DNA of 37,436 bases, taken from the NCBI GenBank assembly GCA_045629725.1, contig JAZQRT010000095.1, forward strand, positions 1 to 37,436, written 5' to 3'. The notes under the pieces are model-generated. The model was not told where the DNA came from. It saw only the letters and a list, made by a program, of their open reading frames with translations, and did no database searches. The first letter of the stretch is position 1. Each line of letters starts with the position of its first letter. A program made the position numbers and the translations under genes. This document shows, piece after piece, positions 8,673 to 15,026 of this stretch. The stretch comes from SIG714 sp045629725 (GTDB taxonomy: Bacteria; Bacillota; Clostridia; Oscillospirales; CAG-272).

Positions 8673-8708
8673 CCCCAAGCCTTGAAAAACAAGACTTGGG
8701 GTTATTTT
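8673..8708. terminator. Probable bidirectional terminator between converging genes
   Basis: CCCCAAG-C-CTTG and CAAG-A-CTTGGGG form a long stem (8673-8701) followed by TTATTTTT on the plus strand. It lies 24 bases past the stop of the minus-strand gene ending at 8725, where the downstream sequence is AGTTTTC, so it probably ends that operon. Confidence 0.75.
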
Positions 8709-8724
8709 TATGAGGTTATAGGTT

Positions 8725-9897
8725 TTAGATATTATCTATCTTTCTTCTGCGGGGGTATATTACCAGCGCGCCGAGGGTGAGGGAAACGAGCGCCACGGGT
8801 ATGAGGTACAAAGCTTCACCGGTTGAGGGGTTCTTAAGATATTTTTCTCGTTGAGCTTTAAGGTAGGCAATATCCTCCTCTCCGAATTTTGCTATAACTC
8901 TCGGGTCGTTGAGAAAAATTTCAAATTTCGGAGATAGCAACTCATAAGAAAGACCTAAGTGGAAAGTACTGCTATAGAAATAATAAGTGGGGAAATTAAA
9001 TCCCAGTCCATTTCTTATAACATCAGGGTTCGCAAGCTGATATTCTCTTTCGGCTTTCAGATATGCAAGTTTTTCTTCTCCCAATATTTCTGCCACTTCC
9101 GGATTATTAAGGAAGTACTCTACCCACACAGGTTTTAAATCATGTTTTGCGAGTTCTTCTACAGTCATACATTCATGACTATAATTACTATCTGTGTTAG
9201 CAAGTTCCCCGGCAGAAACAATAAATCCATTTTCTAAGCACAGATAACGATCGAAATTTTTATAGGAGTACCTTTGACCTACATAAAGTGTGTTGGAGGC
9301 TCTGTCATCTTCCAAATACAGTATATCAATCAGGAAATCCGGAAGAGCGTACTTACAGAACAAACCGTTTTCACGTCTTGCATAGCCTATGTCACTTTCA
9401 CTTAACATAGGAAACAGTGACAAAATCGAATCCGGTTCTTCTTGCATTTTTTTGTTGGCTGCTATCAATTCTTCCTTCGATATGTCAAAATATTTAATAA
9501 ATTCTCGCAACCAAAAAAAGCTATATTTATATTTATGTCTAAACGTTTCTCTTGCTTCTTCCAATTCGTCACATTTAATATAAAAACCATATCCATGAAA
9601 TGCCTGAGCCAATTTATCGTAGTTATCAATGCTGTCGTTCACTACACAGACAAACACCCTTTCGTATGTCCACTCTTTTGCAATGTCAGTATAAAAAAGA
9701 ACCGTTAAATCTGAAACAAAATCGTCACCAAATATTCCTCCGTCAGGCTGTTCTTCGATATACTCCCTTTTTTTATCCATAAGGTCAGCATATTGGTCAT
9801 AAGTTAATGTGTCTTCGGCATTTGCCGTAAATAATCCAACTGTTGATAACAACATTAAGCTCGTCAAAAATAGGGCTAATATTTTTTTTCTTTTCAT
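8725..9897 (-). CDS. Secreted protein with NPSTG sorting-type C terminus, unknown function
   Basis: I do not recognise a named family. The 390-residue protein has a signal peptide (residues 1-27, ending ANA). The C terminus has an NPSTG motif at 356-360, then a hydrophobic stretch of about 20 residues and the charged tail RRRK. This is the layout of a sortase-anchored surface protein with an LPXTG-like variant. Just before it are two copies of a roughly 33-residue unit, each with the pattern FLNxPxV...GEExxAYLKAxRExxLxNP (about 263-297 and 327-360). The centre contains KYFDISKEELIAANKKM, which resembles segments I recall in uncharacterised secreted Clostridia proteins. A GAGGAGGT ribosome site precedes the ATG, and it starts 21 bases after the M23 gene, so both are on one transcript. 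It may be a wall-attached partner of that enzyme; no enzyme motif is seen. Confidence 0.8.
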   Translation of the reverse strand: MKRKKILALFLTSLMLLSTVGLFTANAEDTLTYDQYADLMDKKREYIEEQPDGGIFGDDFVSDLTVLFYTDIAKEWTYERVFVCVVNDSIDNYDKLAQAFHGYGFYIKCDELEEARETFRHKYKYSFFWLREFIKYFDISKEELIAANKKMQEEPDSILSLFPMLSESDIGYARRENGLFCKYALPDFLIDILYLEDDRASNTLYVGQRYSYKNFDRYLCLENGFIVSAGELANTDSNYSHECMTVEELAKHDLKPVWVEYFLNNPEVAEILGEEKLAYLKAEREYQLANPDVIRNGLGFNFPTYYFYSSTFHLGLSYELLSPKFEIFLNDPRVIAKFGEEDIAYLKAQREKYLKNPSTGEALYLIPVALVSLTLGALVIYPRRRKIDNI

Positions 9898-9918
9898 TGT
9901 GTGTTACCTCCTCAAAAA

Positions 9919-12900
9919 TTATAAATTTTCTTGATAGCCTATAGGAATAAAGAACAATAGAGGATTAAGTGGGAAGTCGTTCCATTTAGTTGCATTTGCC
10001 CGTCCAATTTCGGTTTCTTTTAATAGAAAAATTCCATAATGCAGATGTTGGTCATAGTCTCCGCCGGTATCCCCCGATGTTCCCAACCATTGTCCGGATG
10101 TTACCGTTTCACAATCATCAATGTCTGTGTTGGTTTCACTCCACAAATCCATATTTACATCAGTCATATGCATATATACTATGCAAATAAAGTATTCAGA
10201 ATTCTCTGATAATTGTAATCCTGTATTAATTACAATTACATTTCCTGCATTAAGATAGCCATCATATGAATCTTCATCATCGCCTGTAGCTGCAGCATAT
10301 ATAACTTTTCCTCCTATCGGACTATACAAATCAATTGGTTCATCTGTAGTATATAAATCTACACCTCTATGAACATCTGTTTTTTTTGCACCGCTTTTTA
10401 ATTTATAGGTTCTTGGCCCAAAATCACTTGTAAGAATTAATTCCTCGCCTGCTGCAAAAGGTCTGGAAAATCCAAATTCACTGCATTTTTCTTCAATTTC
10501 TGTATATAAGCAAGTATATATGTTAATATTGGAGTTAAAAACGTTAGTATCAAAATTATCAGGATTAAGTGCCTTATACTCATAATCAGATAAAGTCCAA
10601 GTTTGCATGGTAATTACATCTGTTGAATTTGGTTCAGGAGTGGTAGGATATAGTGGATCTAATCTGACTGCAATACCCTCTCCTCTATCGCTCAAATAAA
10701 TAGGAGAGCTTGATGCATGATACTTTATATGGAATTTTCCATCACTTCGAAGAATAAAATCAAACAACATACTGTTTAAATCATCAGTATTAATGCTACC
10801 ATCTTGCTTTTTGTAGATATCCATAACCACAGTATCGTTACTTTTACGTGCTGCTGCTCTGTGTTCTCCGTTAGAACTTGATATTGGCATGATTCTATAT
10901 GAATCAGTATTTTCGTCTAATACCAATCTAAACCCATACATATCTCCGTAAACTTCCGATTCAACTTCAAACAATCGAGATGAATTCAATGTGCTTGGGT
11001 CTTTTTTGTATTGCCATAATGCTTCCAAACTTGCCTCACGTGTATCTTTTCCTGTAGAAAGTAGCATTGCCGTATCATATCCCGATCTGTTTCTTAACAC
11101 CAAATTAGAATTTTTTACACTCGATAATGTCGCCACCTCAGGAACATAGTAGTTCATCATTTTCCATTGACGTTGTGCAGATGTTGACTGTGACCCCGTT
11201 GTGTCAAGACCATATGTGAAGTTGCCGCTATTATCAGTTTTTGCATACAGATAACGATTTTGTGCAACGTTCTTTATGAAAAATCCATCTGTTGTTTTTG
11301 TAACAGTCCAAAGCTGTGACGTATCAGATGATGAAGAAGTACGAGTTGCCAATGACACTGTTCCGTTTGAATTGGCACTTAAACACATATTGGAGTTTCC
11401 ACCCGGCACAATTCGGTACATTTGGTTTCCTGCCAAAACAAATTTCCAAGGTTCTTCTTTGATTATATACTTTGACATATTCAGAACTCCTGCAGACGAT
11501 ACAACCATAAAACCATCCGCAGATGCATTAGCAATAGACGTATATGCGTTTTCAGTCTTTTTGATTTTCCACTTGTATTGATTATTGTTTTCGGAATTAT
11601 CGATGGATATTTTGCCGGTATAGGTGCCGTTTGTGGTATCAATATACAGTTTATTACCATATTGTTCATTGATTATATAACAAGTATCACCTTCGACTGT
11701 AACGTACCAAAGTGCTGATCTTACGGTAGTGTTTGTAACAAGAGAAACAGAACCATCTTGTGATGCACTCAGGCACACTCCGTTATAAAGCACAGGTGCG
11801 ATACGATAGGTTCCCGTACCTATGGGAATGAATTTCCACAAACTTTCTTCCGTTATAAACACTGCTGTTCCAAGGGTTGTGTTGGTCTCAGATGTCAAAT
11901 AACGCTCTGTTTCAGGGTTATAAAGTGTTGTCTGCAGGTTGTTGAGTCCTTTAGGTACATAAGTTATAGAAGTTTTAGGGCGTTCCGAACTTAGTGTAGC
12001 CCTTGAACTGTGGAATACAACGTAATTTTGTCCGAACCTTACAGTTGTTTCCGAAGAATCTCTTATAATATAACCATCACCACAGTTTCTATATTCACTT
12101 GCAGGCAATTCAAAAGTGTAGGAAGTTTTTGCATTTGATGAATTATACTCTATTGCTCCAAGGAATCCCGAAAACGTATAATTGTTATTGTCAAAATCCG
12201 CTTCACCGCCGATTTTTGTAAGCTCAAGAAATCCGCTTCCATAAACCGATGATGCCGATAAGATAAGTCCTGTACCGACAACTGTATTTCCCTCGGGTAC
12301 TGTAGGGTATTCAGTGGGCTGGATATAAGTACGATAATAATATGCTGTTGATGATGTATTATACGCTTCCATACCTGCCATCAAATATCCGTTAGTAACA
12401 ACAGAAGTAGTACCGCCACCTGACATACTATATTTATCCGTTATATTACTGTTCATCACGCTGCCTGTTGCAGGGTCAAAGGTCACGGGATATACTCGCT
12501 CCGGGGAATTGCGCCATTCTCTGTCGGGAACGTAGCTTACAGTCCACACGCCGCCGCTTTCACTTGCGCTGACCGCAACTGCGGGGCACACGGAGCCTGC
12601 CGCGTCATACATATAGGGAGCGGCAACGTAAAATACTGCCCCACCGTCCTCACCGTAAAGAATGAGAGAGCCGTCCTCGGAAACGGACAGGGAAAGTCCC
12701 TCCATTGAATATGTCGTTTTGATGGACGAGTAATTTGCAGGGGATGCAAATATAATGTTTTCCTTCAAGATATTTCCGTCAACGATATACTCTGAGGAAA
12801 TACCTGCGCCGTAGGTGTTTTTGTATTCCAGCTTTGATGTCAGCTCGGGAACCTCAAAAACTGCGGCATCATTTTTAGATTTTCCTTTAAGCTCAACCTT

Positions 12901-13368
12901 TTTGTTATTCGTGACCTCAAGGCTTGCGGTCTTAAGTGAAGCTTCGCGTGTTGCAGAAGCACTGAGTGAGAGTACCTCAACTGTTGTATATGCTTGCAGT
13001 ATATTACCTGCTTTATCCTCCAAGGAATAGCTCGGTTGGTTTGCTTTGTTAGCGAATGATACCTTGAAATTGGGATTTCCTGCAGTTCTATACACGCCCT
13101 TTGAACTATTATATTCAAGAGTGTTGTCAATAGTCACGTATTTGCCGTTATTATCCAAATAATGAACGTCCTCGGGGAATGAGACCGCCATGACGCTTCC
13201 GTCCGAGCAAAGAAAATGCTTTTCGTTTGATCTTCTGAGTTCTGTCACTTCGCTTACAACAAGCGCGTCGGTCTTTTCCTGTGCCGTAACACCGAGAGTT
13301 GGGCAAAGGGGAAGAACAAATGACATTACAAGGATAAAGGATAAAATTTTAAACTTAGTCTTTTTCAT
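9919..13368 (-). CDS. Large secreted M23 metallopeptidase with ricin-like repeats
   Basis: This is a 1149-residue exported protein. In order it has a signal peptide (to about residue 30) and an N-terminal region of the kind that opens many secreted RHS/YD-repeat proteins (HFLCSDGSVMAVSFPE, later RVYPVTFDP). A beta-rich segment (about 340-480) follows, then two to three ricin-type beta-trefoil-like units (about 500-760) with repeating YRIxP, CLSAxxxGxVSL and QLWxV patterns. An uncharacterised linker leads to a C-terminal M23/LytM domain. The zinc and catalytic residues look intact: HRGVD near 1000-1004, YMHM near 1066-1069, and HLH near 1108-1110. M23 enzymes cut peptidoglycan cross-links. The ATG at 13368 is chosen over the TTG at 13374 because GGAG is eight bases before the ATG. 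It is first in an operon with the NPSTG protein and has an attenuator-like leader. Confidence 0.88.
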   Translation of the reverse strand: MKKTKFKILSFILVMSFVLPLCPTLGVTAQEKTDALVVSEVTELRRSNEKHFLCSDGSVMAVSFPEDVHYLDNNGKYVTIDNTLEYNSSKGVYRTAGNPNFKVSFANKANQPSYSLEDKAGNILQAYTTVEVLSLSASATREASLKTASLEVTNNKKVELKGKSKNDAAVFEVPELTSKLEYKNTYGAGISSEYIVDGNILKENIIFASPANYSSIKTTYSMEGLSLSVSEDGSLILYGEDGGAVFYVAAPYMYDAAGSVCPAVAVSASESGGVWTVSYVPDREWRNSPERVYPVTFDPATGSVMNSNITDKYSMSGGGTTSVVTNGYLMAGMEAYNTSSTAYYYRTYIQPTEYPTVPEGNTVVGTGLILSASSVYGSGFLELTKIGGEADFDNNNYTFSGFLGAIEYNSSNAKTSYTFELPASEYRNCGDGYIIRDSSETTVRFGQNYVVFHSSRATLSSERPKTSITYVPKGLNNLQTTLYNPETERYLTSETNTTLGTAVFITEESLWKFIPIGTGTYRIAPVLYNGVCLSASQDGSVSLVTNTTVRSALWYVTVEGDTCYIINEQYGNKLYIDTTNGTYTGKISIDNSENNNQYKWKIKKTENAYTSIANASADGFMVVSSAGVLNMSKYIIKEEPWKFVLAGNQMYRIVPGGNSNMCLSANSNGTVSLATRTSSSSDTSQLWTVTKTTDGFFIKNVAQNRYLYAKTDNSGNFTYGLDTTGSQSTSAQRQWKMMNYYVPEVATLSSVKNSNLVLRNRSGYDTAMLLSTGKDTREASLEALWQYKKDPSTLNSSRLFEVESEVYGDMYGFRLVLDENTDSYRIMPISSSNGEHRAAARKSNDTVVMDIYKKQDGSINTDDLNSMLFDFILRSDGKFHIKYHASSSPIYLSDRGEGIAVRLDPLYPTTPEPNSTDVITMQTWTLSDYEYKALNPDNFDTNVFNSNINIYTCLYTEIEEKCSEFGFSRPFAAGEELILTSDFGPRTYKLKSGAKKTDVHRGVDLYTTDEPIDLYSPIGGKVIYAAATGDDEDSYDGYLNAGNVIVINTGLQLSENSEYFICIVYMHMTDVNMDLWSETNTDIDDCETVTSGQWLGTSGDTGGDYDQHLHYGIFLLKETEIGRANATKWNDFPLNPLLFFIPIGYQENL

Positions 13369-13427
13369 TTTCAAATCTCCTTTTTATTAATTTTCTGTCA
13401 ATACGGAGACTTCAAATGCTTGACGAA

Positions 13428-13493
13428 CAAAAATGAAGCCTTGTGTGAATCATTGACGCACAACTCTCGGCACATTCACACAGGCGCGCCGAG
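13428..13493 (-). promoter_or_regulatory. Attenuator-like leader: competing stem and terminator
   Basis: On the minus-strand RNA, GCC-TGTGTGAAT (13485-13474) pairs with ATTCACACA-A-GGC (13450-13438). This gives 12 pairs with one bulged A, followed by TTCATTTTTGTT, an intrinsic-terminator layout. The 5' arm lies wholly inside the loop of a second possible stem, CTCGGC (13493-13488) with GCCGAG (13471-13466). The two stems cannot form together without a pseudoknot. This sits between the leader ORF stop and the M23 ribosome site. No standard riboswitch or T-box was recognised. Confidence 0.6.
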
Positions 13494-13494
13494 G

Positions 13495-13521
13495 CTATGA
13501 AAAATTATTCTCGCTTTCCAT
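13495..13521 (-). CDS. Eight-residue leader peptide MESENNFS
   Basis: A very short frame, ATG to TAG, encodes MESENNFS. Its ribosome site GAGGTGAT (13533-13526) is a perfect eight-base match to the 16S anti-SD and sits four A residues before the ATG. The frame starts about 26 bases after the likely transcription start. Its stop codon lies two bases before the CTCGGC arm of the competing stem, so a ribosome pausing there would cover that arm. It is too short for homology evidence; the call rests on the ribosome site, the position and the following hairpins. Confidence 0.55.
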   Translation of the reverse strand: MESENNFS

Positions 13522-13553
13522 TTTTATCACCTCTTACTTTTATTTCCAATTAA

Positions 13554-13582
13554 AGTATAACAAAAACATATTCGTTTGTCAA
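13554..13582 (-). promoter_or_regulatory. Strong promoter for the M23 operon
   Basis: On the minus strand there is TTGACA (13577-13582), a 17-base spacer and TATACT (13554-13559). Transcription should start near 13547, just ahead of the leader ORF. Confidence 0.85.
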
Positions 13583-13623
13583 TACGTTTATTGTGCGTTT
13601 TGAATATTTTTTAACAACAAATA

Positions 13624-13652
13624 TTGACAGTATCACTTTAAAATGATATAAT
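13624..13652 (+). promoter_or_regulatory. Consensus promoter for padR operon with inverted repeat
   Basis: TTGACA (13624-13629), 17 bases, then TATAAT (13647-13652): both hexamers match consensus exactly. An inverted repeat TATCA-N8-TGATA (13631-13648) fills the spacer and touches the -10, so a protein bound there would block RNA polymerase. PadR operators often have this short-arm, N8-spaced geometry, so autoregulation is plausible. Confidence 0.8.
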
Positions 13653-13679
13653 ACAACTAATAAATATGGAGGAGCGGTT

Positions 13680-14054
13680 ATGAAACCTTTTGACGTGAGC
13701 GATATTGAAGAAAATTTAAAACGCGGAATGCTTGAAATGCTGATCTTGAAAGCTCTGTGTGAAGAAGATCTTTACGGATATGAGATGGCAGACATCATCA
13801 ACAGTAAAAGCGGCGGGAAGATCAACATCAAAGAGGGCTCTTTATACGGTCCCTTATATAGACTTATTGACAAAAACTGTATCTCTGAAAATAAGGTTTT
13901 GGTCGGAAAAAGAAGAACACGAATCTATTTTCACATTGAGGAGAGGGGCAGAGAATATCTGCAGATGTTAACCGAGGTTTATTTGAGAATGAACGAAGGG
14001 GTAATGCAGTTTATCAGCGAAAAGGAGACTACAAATGAACAAGATCAACAATAA
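13680..14054 (+). CDS. PadR family transcriptional regulator
   Basis: This is a 124-residue winged-helix DNA-binding protein of the PadR family, which usually acts as a dimeric repressor released by a small ligand or phenolic compound. The N-terminal domain shows KRGMLEMLILKAL at 14-26, LYGYE at 31-35, EGSLYGPLYRL at 52-62 (recognition helix) and YFHIEERGREYL at 83-94 (wing and final helix). The C-terminal part is short, as in the PadR-s1 subgroup. GGAGGAG precedes the ATG. The end overlaps the next gene by 20 bases, so they are translationally coupled. Pairing of a PadR with a HAAS-type membrane protein is a common Bacillota arrangement. Targets are probably its own promoter and perhaps the divergent one. 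Confidence 0.93.
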   Translation: MKPFDVSDIEENLKRGMLEMLILKALCEEDLYGYEMADIINSKSGGKINIKEGSLYGPLYRLIDKNCISENKVLVGKRRTRIYFHIEERGREYLQMLTEVYLRMNEGVMQFISEKETTNEQDQQ

Positions 14055-14409
14055 AATTATAAAGTCCTATGTAAAAGAGGTTACAAAAGAGCTTAAATGC
14101 TCTAAAATGCTGACCTCGGTTTTCCGCAAAAGGTTTATGGATGAGATATACAGCTTTGCAGAAGGACAGGAAAACATTTCCTATGAATTCCTTTCTGAGC
14201 GTTTCGGTACTCCCAAAAAGGTTGCCGACAGTTTTCTTGAAAGAGCAGACTATGAAGAACTCCTTAAGCTTTCAAAGAAAAGAGAAGTTTTTTGGAGATG
14301 CGCTGCCATAATCGGCTTTGTAGCGCTTGTTATTGTAATTATATTCTTTGCAATATGTATGCATGAAGCAGCCGGAACGATAATTGTTACAGGTCCTATT
14401 ATTGAATAA
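14035..14409 (+). CDS. HAAS/DUF1700-like single-pass membrane protein
   Basis: This 124-residue protein has a helical N-terminal domain with a helix-turn pattern ending in ERFGTPKKVADSFLE (about 55-69), typical of HAAS/DUF1700-type domains. One transmembrane segment (about 88-108) and a short outer tail follow. Proteins of this kind are routinely encoded just after a PadR regulator and are thought to work with it at the membrane, although the mechanism is not established. The ATG at 14035 lies inside the padR coding end, with GGAGA shortly upstream. The family call rests on domain pattern and context rather than on a strict motif. Confidence 0.78.
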   Translation: MNKINNKIIKSYVKEVTKELKCSKMLTSVFRKRFMDEIYSFAEGQENISYEFLSERFGTPKKVADSFLERADYEELLKLSKKREVFWRCAAIIGFVALVIVIIFFAICMHEAAGTIIVTGPIIE

Positions 14410-14456
14410 AAATTCAATCAAATCTATAACAAACATACTTTTTTAAGGAGGCATTT

Positions 14457-14948
14457 ATGAAAAAATTTGTTTTATCCATTACACTTATCTTTTCACTGTT
14501 TTTGACATTTTCTGTGTCAACCGCAGCAGCAACACCCTTGACAACCACTTCTAAGACTGAGGACAGTGCTACTGTAATTCATTACGAAGACGGAAGCAAG
14601 CTTACAATATCTGCTCCGATAGTTGAAGATGTATACAGCAGAGCTACATACACAAAGTCAGCAAGTAAAGATGCAAGATTTGAAGATTCCGACGGCAATA
14701 TCGAGTGGGAACATACCTTACACGCAACGTTTTCATACACCTATGCTTCCTCTGCCGTTTGCACCGATACATATTATACTCAGACGATCTATGAAGGTAA
14801 TTGGACGTTTTCAAACGGTGCCGCAACAAAATCCGGCGCAACCGCAACAGGCGCAGGAAATTATGTAAAAAAGGTGCTCTTTGTGACCGTTAAAAATATT
14901 AAAATTGATATCTCTTTGACTTGTGATAAATACGGAAATATTACATAA
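14457..14948 (+). CDS. Small secreted beta-rich protein, unknown function
   Basis: I cannot name the family. The protein has 163 residues with a clear signal peptide (residues 1-25, ending STAAA). The mature part is rich in Thr, Ser, Ala and Tyr with alternating polar and hydrophobic residues, suggesting beta strands. There are two Cys (C102 and C156) that could form a disulphide, a DSDGNIEWEHTLHATFSY segment near 78-95 and an SGATATGAGNY segment near 126-136. I recall similar secreted proteins of this length next to PadR/HAAS pairs in Clostridia, but cannot verify this here. An AAGGAGG ribosome site precedes the ATG, and a strong terminator follows. It is the likely output of the padR operon; a bacteriocin or surface-stress protein are both open possibilities. 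Confidence 0.75.
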   Translation: MKKFVLSITLIFSLFLTFSVSTAAATPLTTTSKTEDSATVIHYEDGSKLTISAPIVEDVYSRATYTKSASKDARFEDSDGNIEWEHTLHATFSYTYASSAVCTDTYYTQTIYEGNWTFSNGAATKSGATATGAGNYVKKVLFVTVKNIKIDISLTCDKYGNIT

Positions 14949-14961
14949 TTAATTGAATAAC

Positions 14962-14997
14962 AAAAACGCTTACCTCATTTTAAAGGTAAGCGTTTTT
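14962..14997. terminator. Bidirectional terminator between secreted protein gene and leuS
   Basis: AAAAACGCTTACCT and AGGTAAGCGTTTTT form a perfect 14-base inverted repeat with an eight-base loop. There is a U-rich tail on both strands. It ends the padR operon on the plus strand and the long leuS operon on the minus strand. Confidence 0.93.
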
Positions 14998-15026
14998 CTT
15001 ATGGAAAAAATCTTTTTATTAAAGAT

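Larger units (their letters stand above)
13369..13679. other. Divergent intergenic control region
   Basis: This 311-base gap separates the minus-strand M23 operon from the plus-strand padR operon. It contains one strong promoter for each direction, a minus-strand leader ORF, a terminator-type hairpin and a competing stem. All are listed separately. Confidence 0.85.

Noticed and set aside
13483..13490. GGCGCGCC palindrome as a possible regulator site
   Set aside because: It is better explained as part of the two competing RNA stems; eight bases alone give no support for a protein site.
14457..14948. Lactococcin 972-type bacteriocin
   Set aside because: The secreted protein lacks the Gly/Trp/His-rich signature of that family, and no immunity or ABC export genes adjoin it.
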